DNA from: Alphaproteobacteria bacterium
GTDB lineage: Bacteria; Pseudomonadota; Alphaproteobacteria; Acetobacterales; Acetobacteraceae
Assembly (NCBI GenBank): GCA_026400815.1
Contig: JAPLOI010000006.1
Coordinates: forward strand, 1 to 38,132
Direction of reading: 5' to 3'
DNA: 38,132 nucleotides
Shown here: positions 17,374-25,084 of the stretch, in pieces
Numbering within the stretch: position 1 is the first letter of the stretch
How the letters are laid out: each line of letters begins with the position of its first letter
The notes under the pieces: model-generated
What the model saw: the letters and a program-made list of their open reading frames with translations, nothing else
Database searches by the model: none
Told to the model about the DNA's origin: nothing
Program-made: the position numbers and the translations under genes

Positions 17374-18831
17374 TCAGCGTGGCCGCATCACGGAGACGTC
17401 GATCCCGCTGTCGTCCCGTGCACCGCCGCGCAGCAGGCGAAGTTCATTGTGGCTGGCTGAAAACCCTGCCACGGCGGCCTCGTGCCGTGCCGTGGCGCGC
17501 CGGGTGACGATCCAGACTGTCTTGTCGGGTGCGAGCGCCGGCATCGCCGCGCCCGGTGCCAGGGACCGCCCCGGGAAGCGGCCGTACCACGCAACGTCCC
17601 GGGTGCCGTAGAGCTCGTACCCCGCTGCATTCCAGCCATGGTGGCGCAGCATCAGTTCGGCCTCCATCGGCACCACCAGGATGGCATCGCCGGGCTGCAT
17701 GCGTGCGCTCAACAGGGCGGCGACCTCCGGCCAGCGCTCGGCCGCGGCGGTGGGGCGCCAGAACGGCACGGCGTGCAGCTGGGCCGCACCCAGCAGGGCG
17801 GCCAGCGCGAGGCCTGCCCACCGCATGCGCCCCAGTGCCACGGCGACCAGCACGATGAACACCGGCACCAGCCAGAGCAGCACGCGCCCGTTCATCAGCG
17901 GGCGCCACTGGCTGATGATCCAGGTGGCCGCCGGCACCGATGCCAGCACCGCCACCAGCCCCAGCGCCGCCCAGCGGCCGAGGTTTCCGCGCCGCACCAG
18001 CAGCGCCGCCCCCGCCGCGCCAAGCCCGATGAACGCCGCATCCGCCCTGGGCTGCGGCCAGTCGATCCAGGGCAGGCCCACCACCTTCTGCACCGCGTAG
18101 CGCAGGGCCGTCAGCGAGGGCACCGGGATCCAGAAGCGCCCCAGCGTGTCGCCCAGCTGGAACAGCACCGTCGGCAGCCAGAACAGCCAGGCGAGCGCCA
18201 CGCCGCCCTGCACCGCCAGCCAGCGCCGCTCCATCCCCGGCCGCACCTGGCCACCGAGCCACAGCACCAGGGCGAAGCCGTTCAGCGCGGCCAGCATGAT
18301 CGCGGCCACGTTGTGGGTGTAGAGCGCCAGTGCCTCCACCAGCCCCAGCGCCGCGAACCAGCGCCAGCGCCCGTCGCGCAGGGCGGTGAGGGCGAGCAGG
18401 ATCGCCAGCAGCCCGAGCAGCCCGAGCAGGGAATAGGCCCGTGCCTCCAGGCTCAGCTCGATCAGCGTGGCAGAGCAGGCCACCAGCCAGGCGGCTGCCA
18501 GCCCCGCCAGCGCCCCGCCCAGCCGCCAGGCCAGCAACCCGGCCACGGCGGCGGTGGCGGCATCCGGCAGGATGGAGAGCAGGCGCAGCCCTTCCGGCGA
18601 CAAGCCCAGGCGTGCACCGATCCCGGCGAGGGCGTAGAACAGGGGTGGGTTCGTCTCCTGCCGCCCGGCGGCGCCCCACAGCTCCGACCAGGGGAGGGAG
18701 GCGAAGTAGGCGGTCGCGGCTTCGTCGAAGGTGAGTTCGCGGTGCGGCAGCATGAACAGGCGCAGCGCGAGCCCCAGCAGGCCCGCGGCGGCAATCCCCG
18801 ACGCGACAAGGCGCTGTTTTCCGACCGGCAT
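17374..18831 (-). CDS. GT39-like membrane glycosyltransferase
   Basis: The 485-residue protein has a TM helix, then the acidic pair D36-E37 in ELTFDEAATAYFASLPW and a TNPPLFYAL loop, the pattern of ArnT/PMT-type GT39 enzymes that use polyprenyl-phosphate sugars on the periplasmic side. About ten TM helices follow, and a soluble C-terminal domain of about 120 residues (WNAAGYELYGTRDVAWY). The ATG at 18831 is used; a TTG 12 codons upstream keeps the frame open but adds no hydrophobic or conserved sequence. It is divergent from the GT2-GtrA gene, whose product type makes or moves such lipid-linked sugars, so the two probably form one pathway. The acceptor is unknown. Confidence 0.75.
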   Translation of the reverse strand: MPVGKQRLVASGIAAAGLLGLALRLFMLPHRELTFDEAATAYFASLPWSELWGAAGRQETNPPLFYALAGIGARLGLSPEGLRLLSILPDAATAAVAGLLAWRLGGALAGLAAAWLVACSATLIELSLEARAYSLLGLLGLLAILLALTALRDGRWRWFAALGLVEALALYTHNVAAIMLAALNGFALVLWLGGQVRPGMERRWLAVQGGVALAWLFWLPTVLFQLGDTLGRFWIPVPSLTALRYAVQKVVGLPWIDWPQPRADAAFIGLGAAGAALLVRRGNLGRWAALGLVAVLASVPAATWIISQWRPLMNGRVLLWLVPVFIVLVAVALGRMRWAGLALAALLGAAQLHAVPFWRPTAAAERWPEVAALLSARMQPGDAILVVPMEAELMLRHHGWNAAGYELYGTRDVAWYGRFPGRSLAPGAAMPALAPDKTVWIVTRRATARHEAAVAGFSASHNELRLLRGGARDDSGIDVSVMRPR

Positions 18832-18919
18832 GAGCCCAGCTTGACAGTCGTTGCGGGCGTGGCGCAAGGCTGCCGCTTTCCGAACCCTGCATGAGGCATG
18901 GCCGATGATGGAGGCCCCG

Positions 18920-20023
18920 ATGGATCAGCCTCATGGCGCCGTGCCCGAGTTGTGCGTGGTGATCCCCGTGCTGAACGAGCGCGACAACATCGCGCCGATG
19001 GTCGCGCGGCTGGAGGAGGTGCTGGTCGGGGTCGACTGGGAGGTGATCTTTGTCGACGACGACTCGCGCGATGGCACGCGAGAGGCGGTGAGGGCGACGG
19101 CGGCGATGCAGCCCCGGGTGCGGCTGCTGCACCGGATCGGGCGGCGGGGCCTGGCCTCGGCGTTCATCGAGGGCGCGCAGGCGAGCCTGGCCACGAATAT
19201 CGCCGCGATCGATGGGGATTTGCAGCACGACGAGACGTTGCTGCCGAAGATGCTCGCGGTGCTGCGCGAGGGCGGGACGGATATCGTGGTGGGCAGCCGC
19301 CATGTGGAAGGCGGCGGCATGGGCGAGTTCGCCGCCGCACGGGTGGGGATGAGCAACTTCGCCACCCTGCTTGCGAAACCGGTGCTGCGCACCCCGCTAT
19401 CGGACCCGATGAGCGGGTTCTTCATGCTGCCGCGCAGCGTGTTCGACCGGGCGGTGCGGCGGCTGTCGGCGATGGGGTTCAAGATCCTGCTCGACATCGT
19501 CGCCTCGCTGCCGGAGCCGCCCCGCATCCGCGAACTGCCCTACGAGTTCCGCACGAGGCAGCATGGCGAGAGCAAGCTGGATGCCGGGGTGCTGCGCGAC
19601 TACCTGCTGCTGATCGTGGACAAGCTGATCGGGCATATCCTGCCCGTGCGCTTCGTGCTGTTTGCCGGCGTGGGCGCGGTGGGGATCGCGGCGCATCTGT
19701 TCGTGCTGCGGTTGTGCCTGTCGACCTTCGGGCTGGAGTTCGCCGTGGCGCAGACGGTGGCAACCGGCGTGGCGATCCTGGGCAACTTCCTGCTGAACAA
19801 CATCTTCACCTTCAGCGACCGGCGGCTGAAGGGGAGGCGGTTCGTGTGGGGGCTGCTGACCTTTGCGGCGATCTCCGCCATGGGGGCGGCGTTGAACATC
19901 AACATCTCGTCAGTGCTGTTCGGACCGGCGCGCTGGAGCTGGTATTTCGCCGGCTTCGCGGGGGCGGCGATGAGCCTGGTGTGGAACTACGCGGTCTCGT
20001 CCGCCGTGACCTGGCGCCGCTAG
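18920..20023 (+). CDS. GT2 dolichol-phosphate-mannose-synthase-like / GtrA fusion
   Basis: The 367-residue protein starts with a GT2 domain: VVIPVLNERDNI, VDDDSRDGT (D46-D48) and the metal-binding DGDLQHD (D98xD100), then DPMSGFFMLPRSVFDRA and FRTRQHGESKLD, all as in polyprenyl-phosphate mannosyl/glucosyl transferases. From about residue 245 a GtrA-like four-helix membrane domain follows (FVLFAGVGAVG; NFLLNNIFTFSDRR), thought to flip or anchor the lipid-linked sugar. Of three in-frame ATGs (18905, 18908, 18920) the last has GGAGG 5 nt upstream. A perfect TTGACA at 18841-18846 may be its -35, but no good -10 is seen. The gene pairs with the divergent GT39-like gene. Its end overlaps trmB by 4 bp, tail to tail. 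Confidence 0.85.
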   Translation: MDQPHGAVPELCVVIPVLNERDNIAPMVARLEEVLVGVDWEVIFVDDDSRDGTREAVRATAAMQPRVRLLHRIGRRGLASAFIEGAQASLATNIAAIDGDLQHDETLLPKMLAVLREGGTDIVVGSRHVEGGGMGEFAAARVGMSNFATLLAKPVLRTPLSDPMSGFFMLPRSVFDRAVRRLSAMGFKILLDIVASLPEPPRIRELPYEFRTRQHGESKLDAGVLRDYLLLIVDKLIGHILPVRFVLFAGVGAVGIAAHLFVLRLCLSTFGLEFAVAQTVATGVAILGNFLLNNIFTFSDRRLKGRRFVWGLLTFAAISAMGAALNINISSVLFGPARWSWYFAGFAGAAMSLVWNYAVSSAVTWRR

Positions 20024-20718
20024 GGGCGGCGATAGGCCGACCAGTAGAGCGGGCCGCGGCCGGCGGCGAGCGCCTTGGCTTCGTAGCGGGTGGGGGGCCA
20101 GCCATCGGGGCGGATGGTGGCCGGCGAGGGCACATCGAACAGGGTTTGGGCCGCGAGCACGTCGGCGGTCCAAGCCTGGTAGGTGGGATCGTCGCTGGCG
20201 ATGCGCCATTCGGCGCCGGGCTTCAGCACGCGGGCGACGAGCTTCAGCATTTCCGGATGCACGAAGCGGCGCTTGGCGTGGCGGGCCTTGGGCCAGGGAT
20301 CGGGGAACATCAGGAACAGGCGGTCCAGGCAGGCATCCGGCAGCGCGCGCAGCAGCACGCGGGCGTCGTCGTCCCATAGGCGCAGATTGCCGGGCAGCGG
20401 CGCGGTGGCTTCGCCGCCTTCGGGGACCACGCGGGAGAGCAGGGAGCAGATGCCGTTCTCGAACACCTCGCAGGCGATCAGGCCGATCTGCGGGTGGGCG
20501 GCAATCTGGGCGAGCGCGTGTTCGCCGCCGCCGAAGCCGACTTCGAGCCAGAGTTCGCGGGGGTGGGTTGTGAAGGCGGCGCCTGGGGTTTCGACGGAAT
20601 CGAAGCGGAGGCGCGGGAGGGTTTCGGCCAGCAGAAGCTTCTGGCGGGGCCGAAGCGTTTGCCCCCGCTGGCGCCCGTAGAGGCGGTCCGGCGGGGGCTT
20701 GACGGTAGGCGTGTTCAG
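20020..20718 (-). CDS. trmB: tRNA (guanine-N7-)-methyltransferase, probable CTG start
   Basis: The product makes m7G46 in tRNA using SAM. Read from the CTG at 20718 it has 232 residues, the normal family length, with DRLYGRQRGQTLR near the N-terminus, the SAM loop LEVGFGGGEHALA (about 58-70), NLRLWDDDA, the signature FPDPWPKARHAKRRFVH and a terminal PTRYEAKALAAGRGPLYW. No ATG, GTG or TTG occurs in this frame between the in-frame TGA near 20745 and a GTG at 20466. A start at that GTG would lose the first 84 residues and the SAM site. The CTG lies one nucleotide after the metK TAA, so re-initiation coupled to metK termination is likely. The start codon assignment is inference; the identity is firm. 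Confidence 0.88.
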   Translation of the reverse strand: MNTPTVKPPPDRLYGRQRGQTLRPRQKLLLAETLPRLRFDSVETPGAAFTTHPRELWLEVGFGGGEHALAQIAAHPQIGLIACEVFENGICSLLSRVVPEGGEATAPLPGNLRLWDDDARVLLRALPDACLDRLFLMFPDPWPKARHAKRRFVHPEMLKLVARVLKPGAEWRIASDDPTYQAWTADVLAAQTLFDVPSPATIRPDGWPPTRYEAKALAAGRGPLYWSAYRRP

Positions 20719-20719
20719 T

Positions 20720-21907
20720 TTAGCGGCCGAAGGCGGACTTCAGGGCGGCGACCAGATCGGTCTTTTCCCACGTGAAGGTGCCCTTTTCCAGATCCGGCTC
20801 GCGGCCGAAATGGCCGTAGGCGCTGGTGATGCCGTAGATCGGGCGGTTGAGGTGCAGGTGCTCGCGGATGCCGCGGGGGCGGAGATCGACCAGCTCGCGC
20901 AGGGTCTTTTCCAGCTTGCCCTCATCCACCTCGTAGGGGTTGCCGTGCAGCTCGACATAGAGCGAGAGCGGGTGGGAGACGCCGATGGCGTAGCTGAGCT
21001 GCAGGGTGCAGCGATCGGCGAGGCCCGCGGCTACCACGTTCTTGGCGAGGTAGCGGCAGACATAGGCGGCGGAACGATCGACCTTGGTGGGGTCCTTGCC
21101 GCTGAACGCACCGCCACCGTGGGGCGCGGCGCCACCATAGGTGTCCACGATGATCTTGCGGCCGGTGAGGCCGCAATCGCCATCCGGCCCGCCGATGACG
21201 AACTTGCCGGTGGGGTTGATGTAGATTTCCTTCTCCGCCGGCATCCAGCCCTTCGGCAGCACGGATTCGATCAGCGGGAGCAGCTTCGCCTTGAGGGCGA
21301 CCTGGTCCATGCCTTCCTCGTGCTGGGTGGAGATGACGACCGAGGTGGCGGCCACCGGCTTGCCGTCGATGTATTTGAGCGTGACCTGGCTCTTGGCATC
21401 CGGCAGCAGGCCGGACACGGAGGCGTCGCCGTTGTTGCGGCGGTCGCGGATGGTGCGCAGAAGCTCGTGCGAATAGTAGAGCGGGGCCGGCATCAGCGTG
21501 GGGGTTTCGCGGCAGGCATAGCCGAACATGATGCCCTGGTCGCCCGCACCTTCATCCTTGTTGCCGGAGGCGTCGACGCCCACGGCGATGTCGGCGGACT
21601 GGGCGTGCAGGTGCACGGCGATGTCGGCGTGCTTCCAGGAGAAGCCTTCCTGGTCGTAGCCGATGTCCTTGATCGCCATGCGGGTGAGGTGGGTCAGCAG
21701 CTCCGCCGTGACGCTGTCGGGGCCGCGGGTTTCGCCGGCCAGGACCACACGGTTAGTGGTGACCAGCGTTTCGCAGGCGACGCGGGCGTAGGGGTCGGCG
21801 GCCAGATAGGCATCCAGCACCGTATCGCTGATGCGGTCGGCAACCTTGTCGGGATGGCCTTCCGACACGGACTCGGAAGTGAACAGGAATTCGCCCTTGT
21901 CGCGCAT
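20720..21907 (-). CDS. metK: S-adenosylmethionine synthetase
   Basis: The 395-residue enzyme makes SAM from methionine and ATP. It begins [22 protein letters not shown] (the GHPDK ATP/methionine site) and has [10 protein letters not shown], the P-loop-like [25 protein letters not shown] and AYGHFGR near the C-terminus. Length is normal for alphaproteobacteria. It lies between dapB and trmB on one strand; TrmB consumes its product, though that may be coincidence. The 160-nt region upstream shows hairpins but no SAM riboswitch I can recognise. Confidence 0.98.
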   Translation of the reverse strand: MRDKGEFLFTSESVSEGHPDKVADRISDTVLDAYLAADPYARVACETLVTTNRVVLAGETRGPDSVTAELLTHLTRMAIKDIGYDQEGFSWKHADIAVHLHAQSADIAVGVDASGNKDEGAGDQGIMFGYACRETPTLMPAPLYYSHELLRTIRDRRNNGDASVSGLLPDAKSQVTLKYIDGKPVAATSVVISTQHEEGMDQVALKAKLLPLIESVLPKGWMPAEKEIYINPTGKFVIGGPDGDCGLTGRKIIVDTYGGAAPHGGGAFSGKDPTKVDRSAAYVCRYLAKNVVAAGLADRCTLQLSYAIGVSHPLSLYVELHGNPYEVDEGKLEKTLRELVDLRPRGIREHLHLNRPIYGITSAYGHFGREPDLEKGTFTWEKTDLVAALKSAFGR

Positions 21908-21992
21908 CGCAGGTTCCCGAAAAAAATGACGTGTCCAGCCGCAGCCAGGCCCCGAGGGAATCCGGGGCGACGCTGTGTGGCGGAAAGGGCCG

Positions 21993-22016
21993 GGGGGGTC
22001 AAGGCTTCGACCCCCC
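21993..22016 (-). terminator. Hairpin between dapB and metK
   Basis: Arms 21993-22000 and 22009-22016 (GGGGGGTC / GACCCCCC) pair over 8 bp around an 8-nt loop, about 50 nt after the dapB stop. There is no U-tract, so it is a weak terminator or an mRNA 3'-end stabiliser. A second inverted repeat, CGCGT...ACGCG, lies closer to dapB. Confidence 0.45.
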
Positions 22017-22067
22017 GCGCCATGTCACACGATCGCGTGGATGCTTTATTAAGCAGACGCGACGGCG

Positions 22068-22838
22068 TCAGCGCATCCCGAGCACGTCGCGCATGTCGTA
22101 GAGGCCAGGCGGTTTGCTGGCGACCCAGAGCGCGGCGCGGATGGCGCCGGTGGCGAAGGCGCGGCGGTCCATGGCGCGGTGGGAGAGGGTGATCTGCTCG
22201 CCCGCGGCGGTGAAGATGAGGCTGTGCTCGCCGACGATCTGGCCGCCGCGCAGGGCGGCGAAGCCGATGGCGCCGGTTTTGCGGGCGCCGGTGTGGCCGT
22301 CCCGGCCGGATTCGGTGACGTCCTCCAGCTTCACGCCGCGGCCGGCGGCCACCGCGCGGCCGATGCCGACGGCGGTGCCGGAGGGGGCATCGACCTTCTG
22401 GCGGTGATGCATCTCCAGGATTTCGGCGTCGTAGGTTTCGGCAGGCAAGGCGGCGGCCATGCGCTCTGCCAGGACCATGGTGAGGACGACGCCGGGGGAA
22501 TAGTTGGGCGCGTACATCACCGGGATGGATTTGGCGGCCTGGGCGACGGCTGCTTCCTGTTCGGCATTGAGGCCGGTGGTGCCGATGAGCCAGGCGCGGC
22601 CGGAGGCGGCCATGGCGGCGGCATGGGGCAGGGTGGTGCTGGCGTGGGTGAATTCCACGACCACGTCCGACGCGGCGGCGAGGGCGGCGAGGTCGGCGAA
22701 GCTGCCGGCGGTGTTGGGCAGCGCCGTGCCGGGGGCGTCGATGCCGCCTGCGAGGGTGGCGCCTGCTGCGAGGGTTTCCTCGGCGAGGAGGCGGCCCATG
22801 CGGCCGGCGATGCCGGCGATGCCGATCCTGGTGGTCAT
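22068..22838 (-). CDS. dapB: 4-hydroxy-tetrahydrodipicolinate reductase
   Basis: The 256-residue enzyme reduces hydroxy-tetrahydrodipicolinate with NAD(P)H in lysine and diaminopimelate synthesis. It starts with the nucleotide loop IGIAGIAGRMGRLLAEE (GxxGxxG), continues with VVVEFTHAST and NYSPGVVL, and has the family signature EMHHRQKVDAPSGTA with the catalytic histidine pair and lysine. The ATG at 22838 is preceded by AGGGA. The frame continues upstream but that part is not family sequence. The 136-bp region upstream carries a small palindrome described separately. Confidence 0.96.
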   Translation of the reverse strand: MTTRIGIAGIAGRMGRLLAEETLAAGATLAGGIDAPGTALPNTAGSFADLAALAAASDVVVEFTHASTTLPHAAAMAASGRAWLIGTTGLNAEQEAAVAQAAKSIPVMYAPNYSPGVVLTMVLAERMAAALPAETYDAEILEMHHRQKVDAPSGTAVGIGRAVAAGRGVKLEDVTESGRDGHTGARKTGAIGFAALRGGQIVGEHSLIFTAAGEQITLSHRAMDRRAFATGAIRAALWVASKPPGLYDMRDVLGMR

Positions 22839-22906
22839 GCTTTTGTCCCTGTGACGGCCCGGTGGGGTGCGATGCTGGGGCGCGATCCTGGGGCGGGTGG
22901 GGGCGG

Positions 22907-22921
22907 CGTGCAAGTTGCACG
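22907..22921. promoter_or_regulatory. 15-bp palindrome upstream of dapB
   Basis: CGTGCAAGTTGCACG is a perfect palindrome with one central base (7-bp arms), about 70 bp before the dapB ATG. On the minus strand its right half contributes TTGCAC, which with a 17-nt spacer precedes CAGGAT, a weak promoter candidate. The overlap would suit a repressor operator. No regulator is identified. Confidence 0.3.
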
Positions 22922-22974
22922 TAGGTGGAATGGGTTGTTAGTGGAATGAATTGGGTGTGGGTTGGTGGTGGGGA

Positions 22975-23697
22975 TCAGGCGCCTTTTCCGAATCTTCGGC
23001 GGTTGTAGCGGGCGAAGGCCAGGGCGTTTTTGGGGATGGGGTGGTCGGTGGGGAGGAGGCCTGGCGGGGTGGCGTTTGAGGCGACACCCCCCTCCGTACT
23101 CCCCCCGCAAGTGCGGGGGGAGGGCAGTCTATGTTTGCGGATGCGGGGCGGGCGCGGGGGGCCTTGGAACTGGAGGGGGTTGGGGAGGTCGAGGGCCAGG
23201 AGGCGGGTGGGGCCGCGCAGGATGCGGGCGAAGGTGGCGCGGGCCTGGGCGGGGGCGTGGGACAGGATGGATTGGGTGCCGGGGTCGTTCAGGAGGTGGG
23301 TGAACTGGCTGGCATGGGCGCGGACGTGGTGATCGGTGACGTGGCCGAGCCAGCCTTTGCGGCGGGGGAGGTAAGGTGAGGGGGCGCGCTTGCGGGACGC
23401 ACGGGGGGTGTGCGGGCGCGGGGGCTGCCAGGTGCCTTCAGCGAGGCGGTGCAGGAGGGCGGCGATGCGGGCATGGGCGCGGGCGAGGCGGGTGCGGGCC
23501 AGGAGGAGGCGGGCCATCAGCAGCGGGGCGGGGGTGAGGATAGCGAGATGGGGCTGGGTGGGGAGGAGGTTGGCGAAGCTGGCGATGGCGAGGAAAAGGG
23601 GGCGGAAGACGGATTCCAGGCGTGCGATCAGGTCCAGCCCCGGGTGGGGCGGGTGGTCGTGTGCAACCGGTACGGGGTTGTGCCATGCCCATGTCAT
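22975..23697 (-). CDS. Hypothetical protein, Acetobacteraceae-type, repeat-derived C-terminus
   Basis: The 240-residue product is rich in Pro, Arg and His. The N-terminal part has a hydrophobic stretch (VFRPLFLAIASFANLLP). The middle reads YLPRRKGWLGHVTDHHVRAHASQ, then LLNDPGTQSILSHAPAQARATFARILRGPTRLLALDLP. This GWLG...LLxDPxxQ...AAPQ...R.LRP pattern recalls small hypothetical proteins I associate with Acetobacteraceae; no function is known to me. From about residue 175 the codons run through a strong palindromic repeat, so the C-terminus appears to be captured repeat sequence. The ATG at 23697 lacks a Shine-Dalgarno. TATATT ends 7 nt before it with TTGCAT 17 nt further up, so the mRNA is probably leaderless. 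Being a real gene is likely but not certain. Confidence 0.55.
   Translation of the reverse strand: MTWAWHNPVPVAHDHPPHPGLDLIARLESVFRPLFLAIASFANLLPTQPHLAILTPAPLLMARLLLARTRLARAHARIAALLHRLAEGTWQPPRPHTPRASRKRAPSPYLPRRKGWLGHVTDHHVRAHASQFTHLLNDPGTQSILSHAPAQARATFARILRGPTRLLALDLPNPLQFQGPPRPPRIRKHRLPSPRTCGGSTEGGVASNATPPGLLPTDHPIPKNALAFARYNRRRFGKGA
23099..23122. repeat. Palindromic REP-like element inside a coding sequence
   Basis: Two 11-bp arms (CTCCCCCCGCA / TGCGGGGGGAG) surround a 2-nt centre, flanked by a C-rich segment (23079-23098). Such boxes are typically extragenic, but this one lies in the 3' coding part of the hypothetical gene. Confidence 0.65.
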
Positions 23698-23704
23698 GGA
23701 TGGG

Positions 23705-23733
23705 AATATACGCCCAGCGGCGGAGTGATGCAA
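23705..23733 (-). promoter_or_regulatory. Leaderless-type promoter before the hypothetical gene
   Basis: Minus strand TTGCAT (23733-23728), 17-nt spacer, TATATT (23710-23705; five of six to TATAAT). The ATG begins 7 nt after the -10, where transcription would be expected to start. Confidence 0.55.
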
Positions 23734-23777
23734 GGGAAAGTTAGGGAATATTTTTGACGGGGTATGGGCGGCGGCAG

Positions 23778-23800
23778 GCCCGCATCAAGATGCGGGCTAC
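23778..23800 (-). repeat. REP-like hairpin with GTAG head
   Basis: On the minus strand GTAG is followed by CCCGCAT-CTTG-ATGCGGG, a 7-bp stem with a 4-nt loop. A GTAG or GGAG head before an imperfect palindrome is the form of REP sequences mobilised by RAYT transposases. It lies 11 bp after the parE stop and may act as its 3'-end hairpin. Confidence 0.55.
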
Positions 23801-23810
23801 GGGGCGTTGG

Positions 23811-24104
23811 TCATGGCGTGGGATCGGAGGGGGGCCAGAGGCGCGCGCCGTGGAGGATGCGCAGGAGGATGATGTCTTCCTGGTTCACCTGGTAGACGAC
23901 GATGAAGGGGGTGCGGGGGAGCGGAAGCTCGCGGGTTCCACTGACACGGCCGGGGCGGCCCAGATGCGGGAAGTGGCGCAGGCGCCTGGTGTGGCGGGCG
24001 ATGGCCGCATCGGTGGACAGGGCAGCGGCAGGGTTTTCGGTGAGGAACCAGTCGAAGATGCCGGTGCGGTCGTTCACGGCATCCTGTGACCAGAGCAGGC
24101 GCAT
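23811..24104 (-). CDS. RelE/ParE-family toxin
   Basis: The 97-residue protein has the ParE/RelE fold order: WSQDAVNDRTGIFDWFLTENPAAAL, a helical hairpin, then HFPHLGRPGRVSGTRELPLPRTPFIVVYQV and the closing ILLRILHGARLWPP, the hallmark strand of this family. ParE members poison gyrase and RelE members cut ribosome-bound mRNA; sequence alone does not decide which. The ATG overlaps the antitoxin stop by one base (TGATG), so the two are coupled and the antitoxin is made first. The frame is open upstream, but only over the antitoxin gene. Confidence 0.88.
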   Translation of the reverse strand: MRLLWSQDAVNDRTGIFDWFLTENPAAALSTDAAIARHTRRLRHFPHLGRPGRVSGTRELPLPRTPFIVVYQVNQEDIILLRILHGARLWPPSDPTP

Positions 24105-24400
24105 CAGGCCTTTTTGGGACGCAGGGCGGCGCGGCGTTGGGCGAACTGGGCCTCCACTTCCTTGGCATCGATGAGTGGGGCGGGGTTGGCGAGGGCCTTG
24201 TGGACCTGGGCGCGGAACCACGCGTCGTGGGCGGCAGGGTCGGTGACCAGGCCGGGCGGAAGGGCGCCCTCATTGGCGACGCGGGTGAGCAGGATGCGCA
24301 CGGCATCGGATACGGTGAGGCCGGCGCGCTGCAGGGCGGCGGCGGCGCGGTCACGGGTTTCGGGGTCGATGCGGGCTTGGACGAGGGCGGTTGCGGCCAT
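24104..24400 (-). CDS. RelB/DinJ-family antitoxin
   Basis: The 98-residue protein begins TALVQARIDPETRDRAAAALQRAGLTVSDAVRILLTRVANEGALP, the ribbon-helix-helix DNA-binding domain of RelB/DinJ. The variable C-terminal half (WFRAQVHKAL, EVEAQFAQRRAALRPKKA) should wrap the toxin. It would neutralise the downstream RelE/ParE toxin and repress the operon. The ATG at 24400 is chosen because the RHH domain begins there; there is no Shine-Dalgarno and TATCCT ends 6 nt upstream, so the mRNA is probably leaderless. Confidence 0.87.
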   Translation of the reverse strand: MAATALVQARIDPETRDRAAAALQRAGLTVSDAVRILLTRVANEGALPPGLVTDPAAHDAWFRAQVHKALANPAPLIDAKEVEAQFAQRRAALRPKKA

Positions 24401-24406
24401 GGGGTG

Positions 24407-24446
24407 AGGATAGCGGCTGGTGGTGCCGCTGTCATTCAAATGAATG
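24407..24446 (-). promoter_or_regulatory. Toxin-antitoxin promoter with overlapping inverted repeat
   Basis: Minus strand ATGACA (24435-24430; five of six to TTGACA), 17-nt spacer, TATCCT (24412-24407), then 6 nt to the antitoxin ATG. The palindrome CATTCA-AA-TGAATG (24433-24446) overlaps the -35 hexamer and is the likely operator for the RelB-like repressor. It lies just 6 bp after the stop of the TRIC gene. Confidence 0.6.
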
Positions 24447-24451
24447 TTGGG

Positions 24452-25084
24452 CTACGGCGAGTCCGTATCGGCGGTGCCGCGCGCGGCGGTGGGGAGGCGC
24501 CAGCCGCGGTAGATGGCCATGAGGCGGAGGAAGAAGCAGACGGCGGCGCCGAGGGGGACGGCGATGGTGGGGGGCAGGCCGAACGTGTCGGCGAGGACGA
24601 CGACGAGGGCGCCGAGCAGGGCGGCCAGGGCGTAGATCTCGGCCTGGAAGACCACTGGGACGCGGGCGGTGAGGACATCGCGCACGATGCCGCCGCCAAT
24701 GCCGGTGACCATGCCGAGGACGGCGGACATCGGGGCGTTCAGCTTGTGATCGAGTGCGACCTGGGCGCCGGCGGCGGCGAAGACACCGAGGCCGGCGGCA
24801 TCAAAGAACTGGACGGGATGGCCGAGGCGCTCCGGCAAGGCGGGGCGGAGGAAGCAGGCCAGGCCGGCGGCGGCGGCCAGTGCGATGGGGTGCCAGTTGG
24901 CGATGGAGGCCGGGGGGATGGCGCCGATCAGCAGGTCGCGCAGGATGCCGCCGGAGACGGCGGTGACGATAGCCAGGACGAGCACGCCGAACAGATCCAT
25001 GCGGGCGCGCACGGCCAGGGTGGCACCGCTGAGGGCGAAGGCAATGGTGCCGGCGAGGTCGAAGAGGCGGAGGAGTGGGTCCAT
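24452..25084 (-). CDS. TRIC-type trimeric cation channel family protein (UPF0126)
   Basis: The 210-residue membrane protein has seven hydrophobic segments arranged as two inverted repeats, each with a glycine kink: VTAVSGGILRDLLIGAIP and VTGIGGGIVRDVLTARVP. The GGI(L/V)RD motif and length match the bacterial TRIC/UPF0126 (YadS, YicG) family, which are proposed cation (or glycine) channels in the inner membrane. TATTCC ends 6 nt before the ATG and no Shine-Dalgarno is present. The C-terminal 15 residues are a charged tail. Its stop is next to the toxin-antitoxin promoter. Confidence 0.88.
   Translation of the reverse strand: MDPLLRLFDLAGTIAFALSGATLAVRARMDLFGVLVLAIVTAVSGGILRDLLIGAIPPASIANWHPIALAAAAGLACFLRPALPERLGHPVQFFDAAGLGVFAAAGAQVALDHKLNAPMSAVLGMVTGIGGGIVRDVLTARVPVVFQAEIYALAALLGALVVVLADTFGLPPTIAVPLGAAVCFFLRLMAIYRGWRLPTAARGTADTDSP

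Noticed and set aside
21908-22067. SAM riboswitch upstream of metK
   Set aside because: I compared the minus-strand leader with what I remember of the SAM-II and SAM/SAH consensus. A CGCGT...ACGCG stem is present, but the conserved loop and pseudoknot sequences are not. A covariance-model search would decide.
22975-24440. A larger defence island around the toxin-antitoxin genes
   Set aside because: Only the two toxin-antitoxin pairs, a TRIC channel, a methyltransferase and a hypothetical protein are present. No nuclease, helicase, integrase or restriction gene is recognisable.
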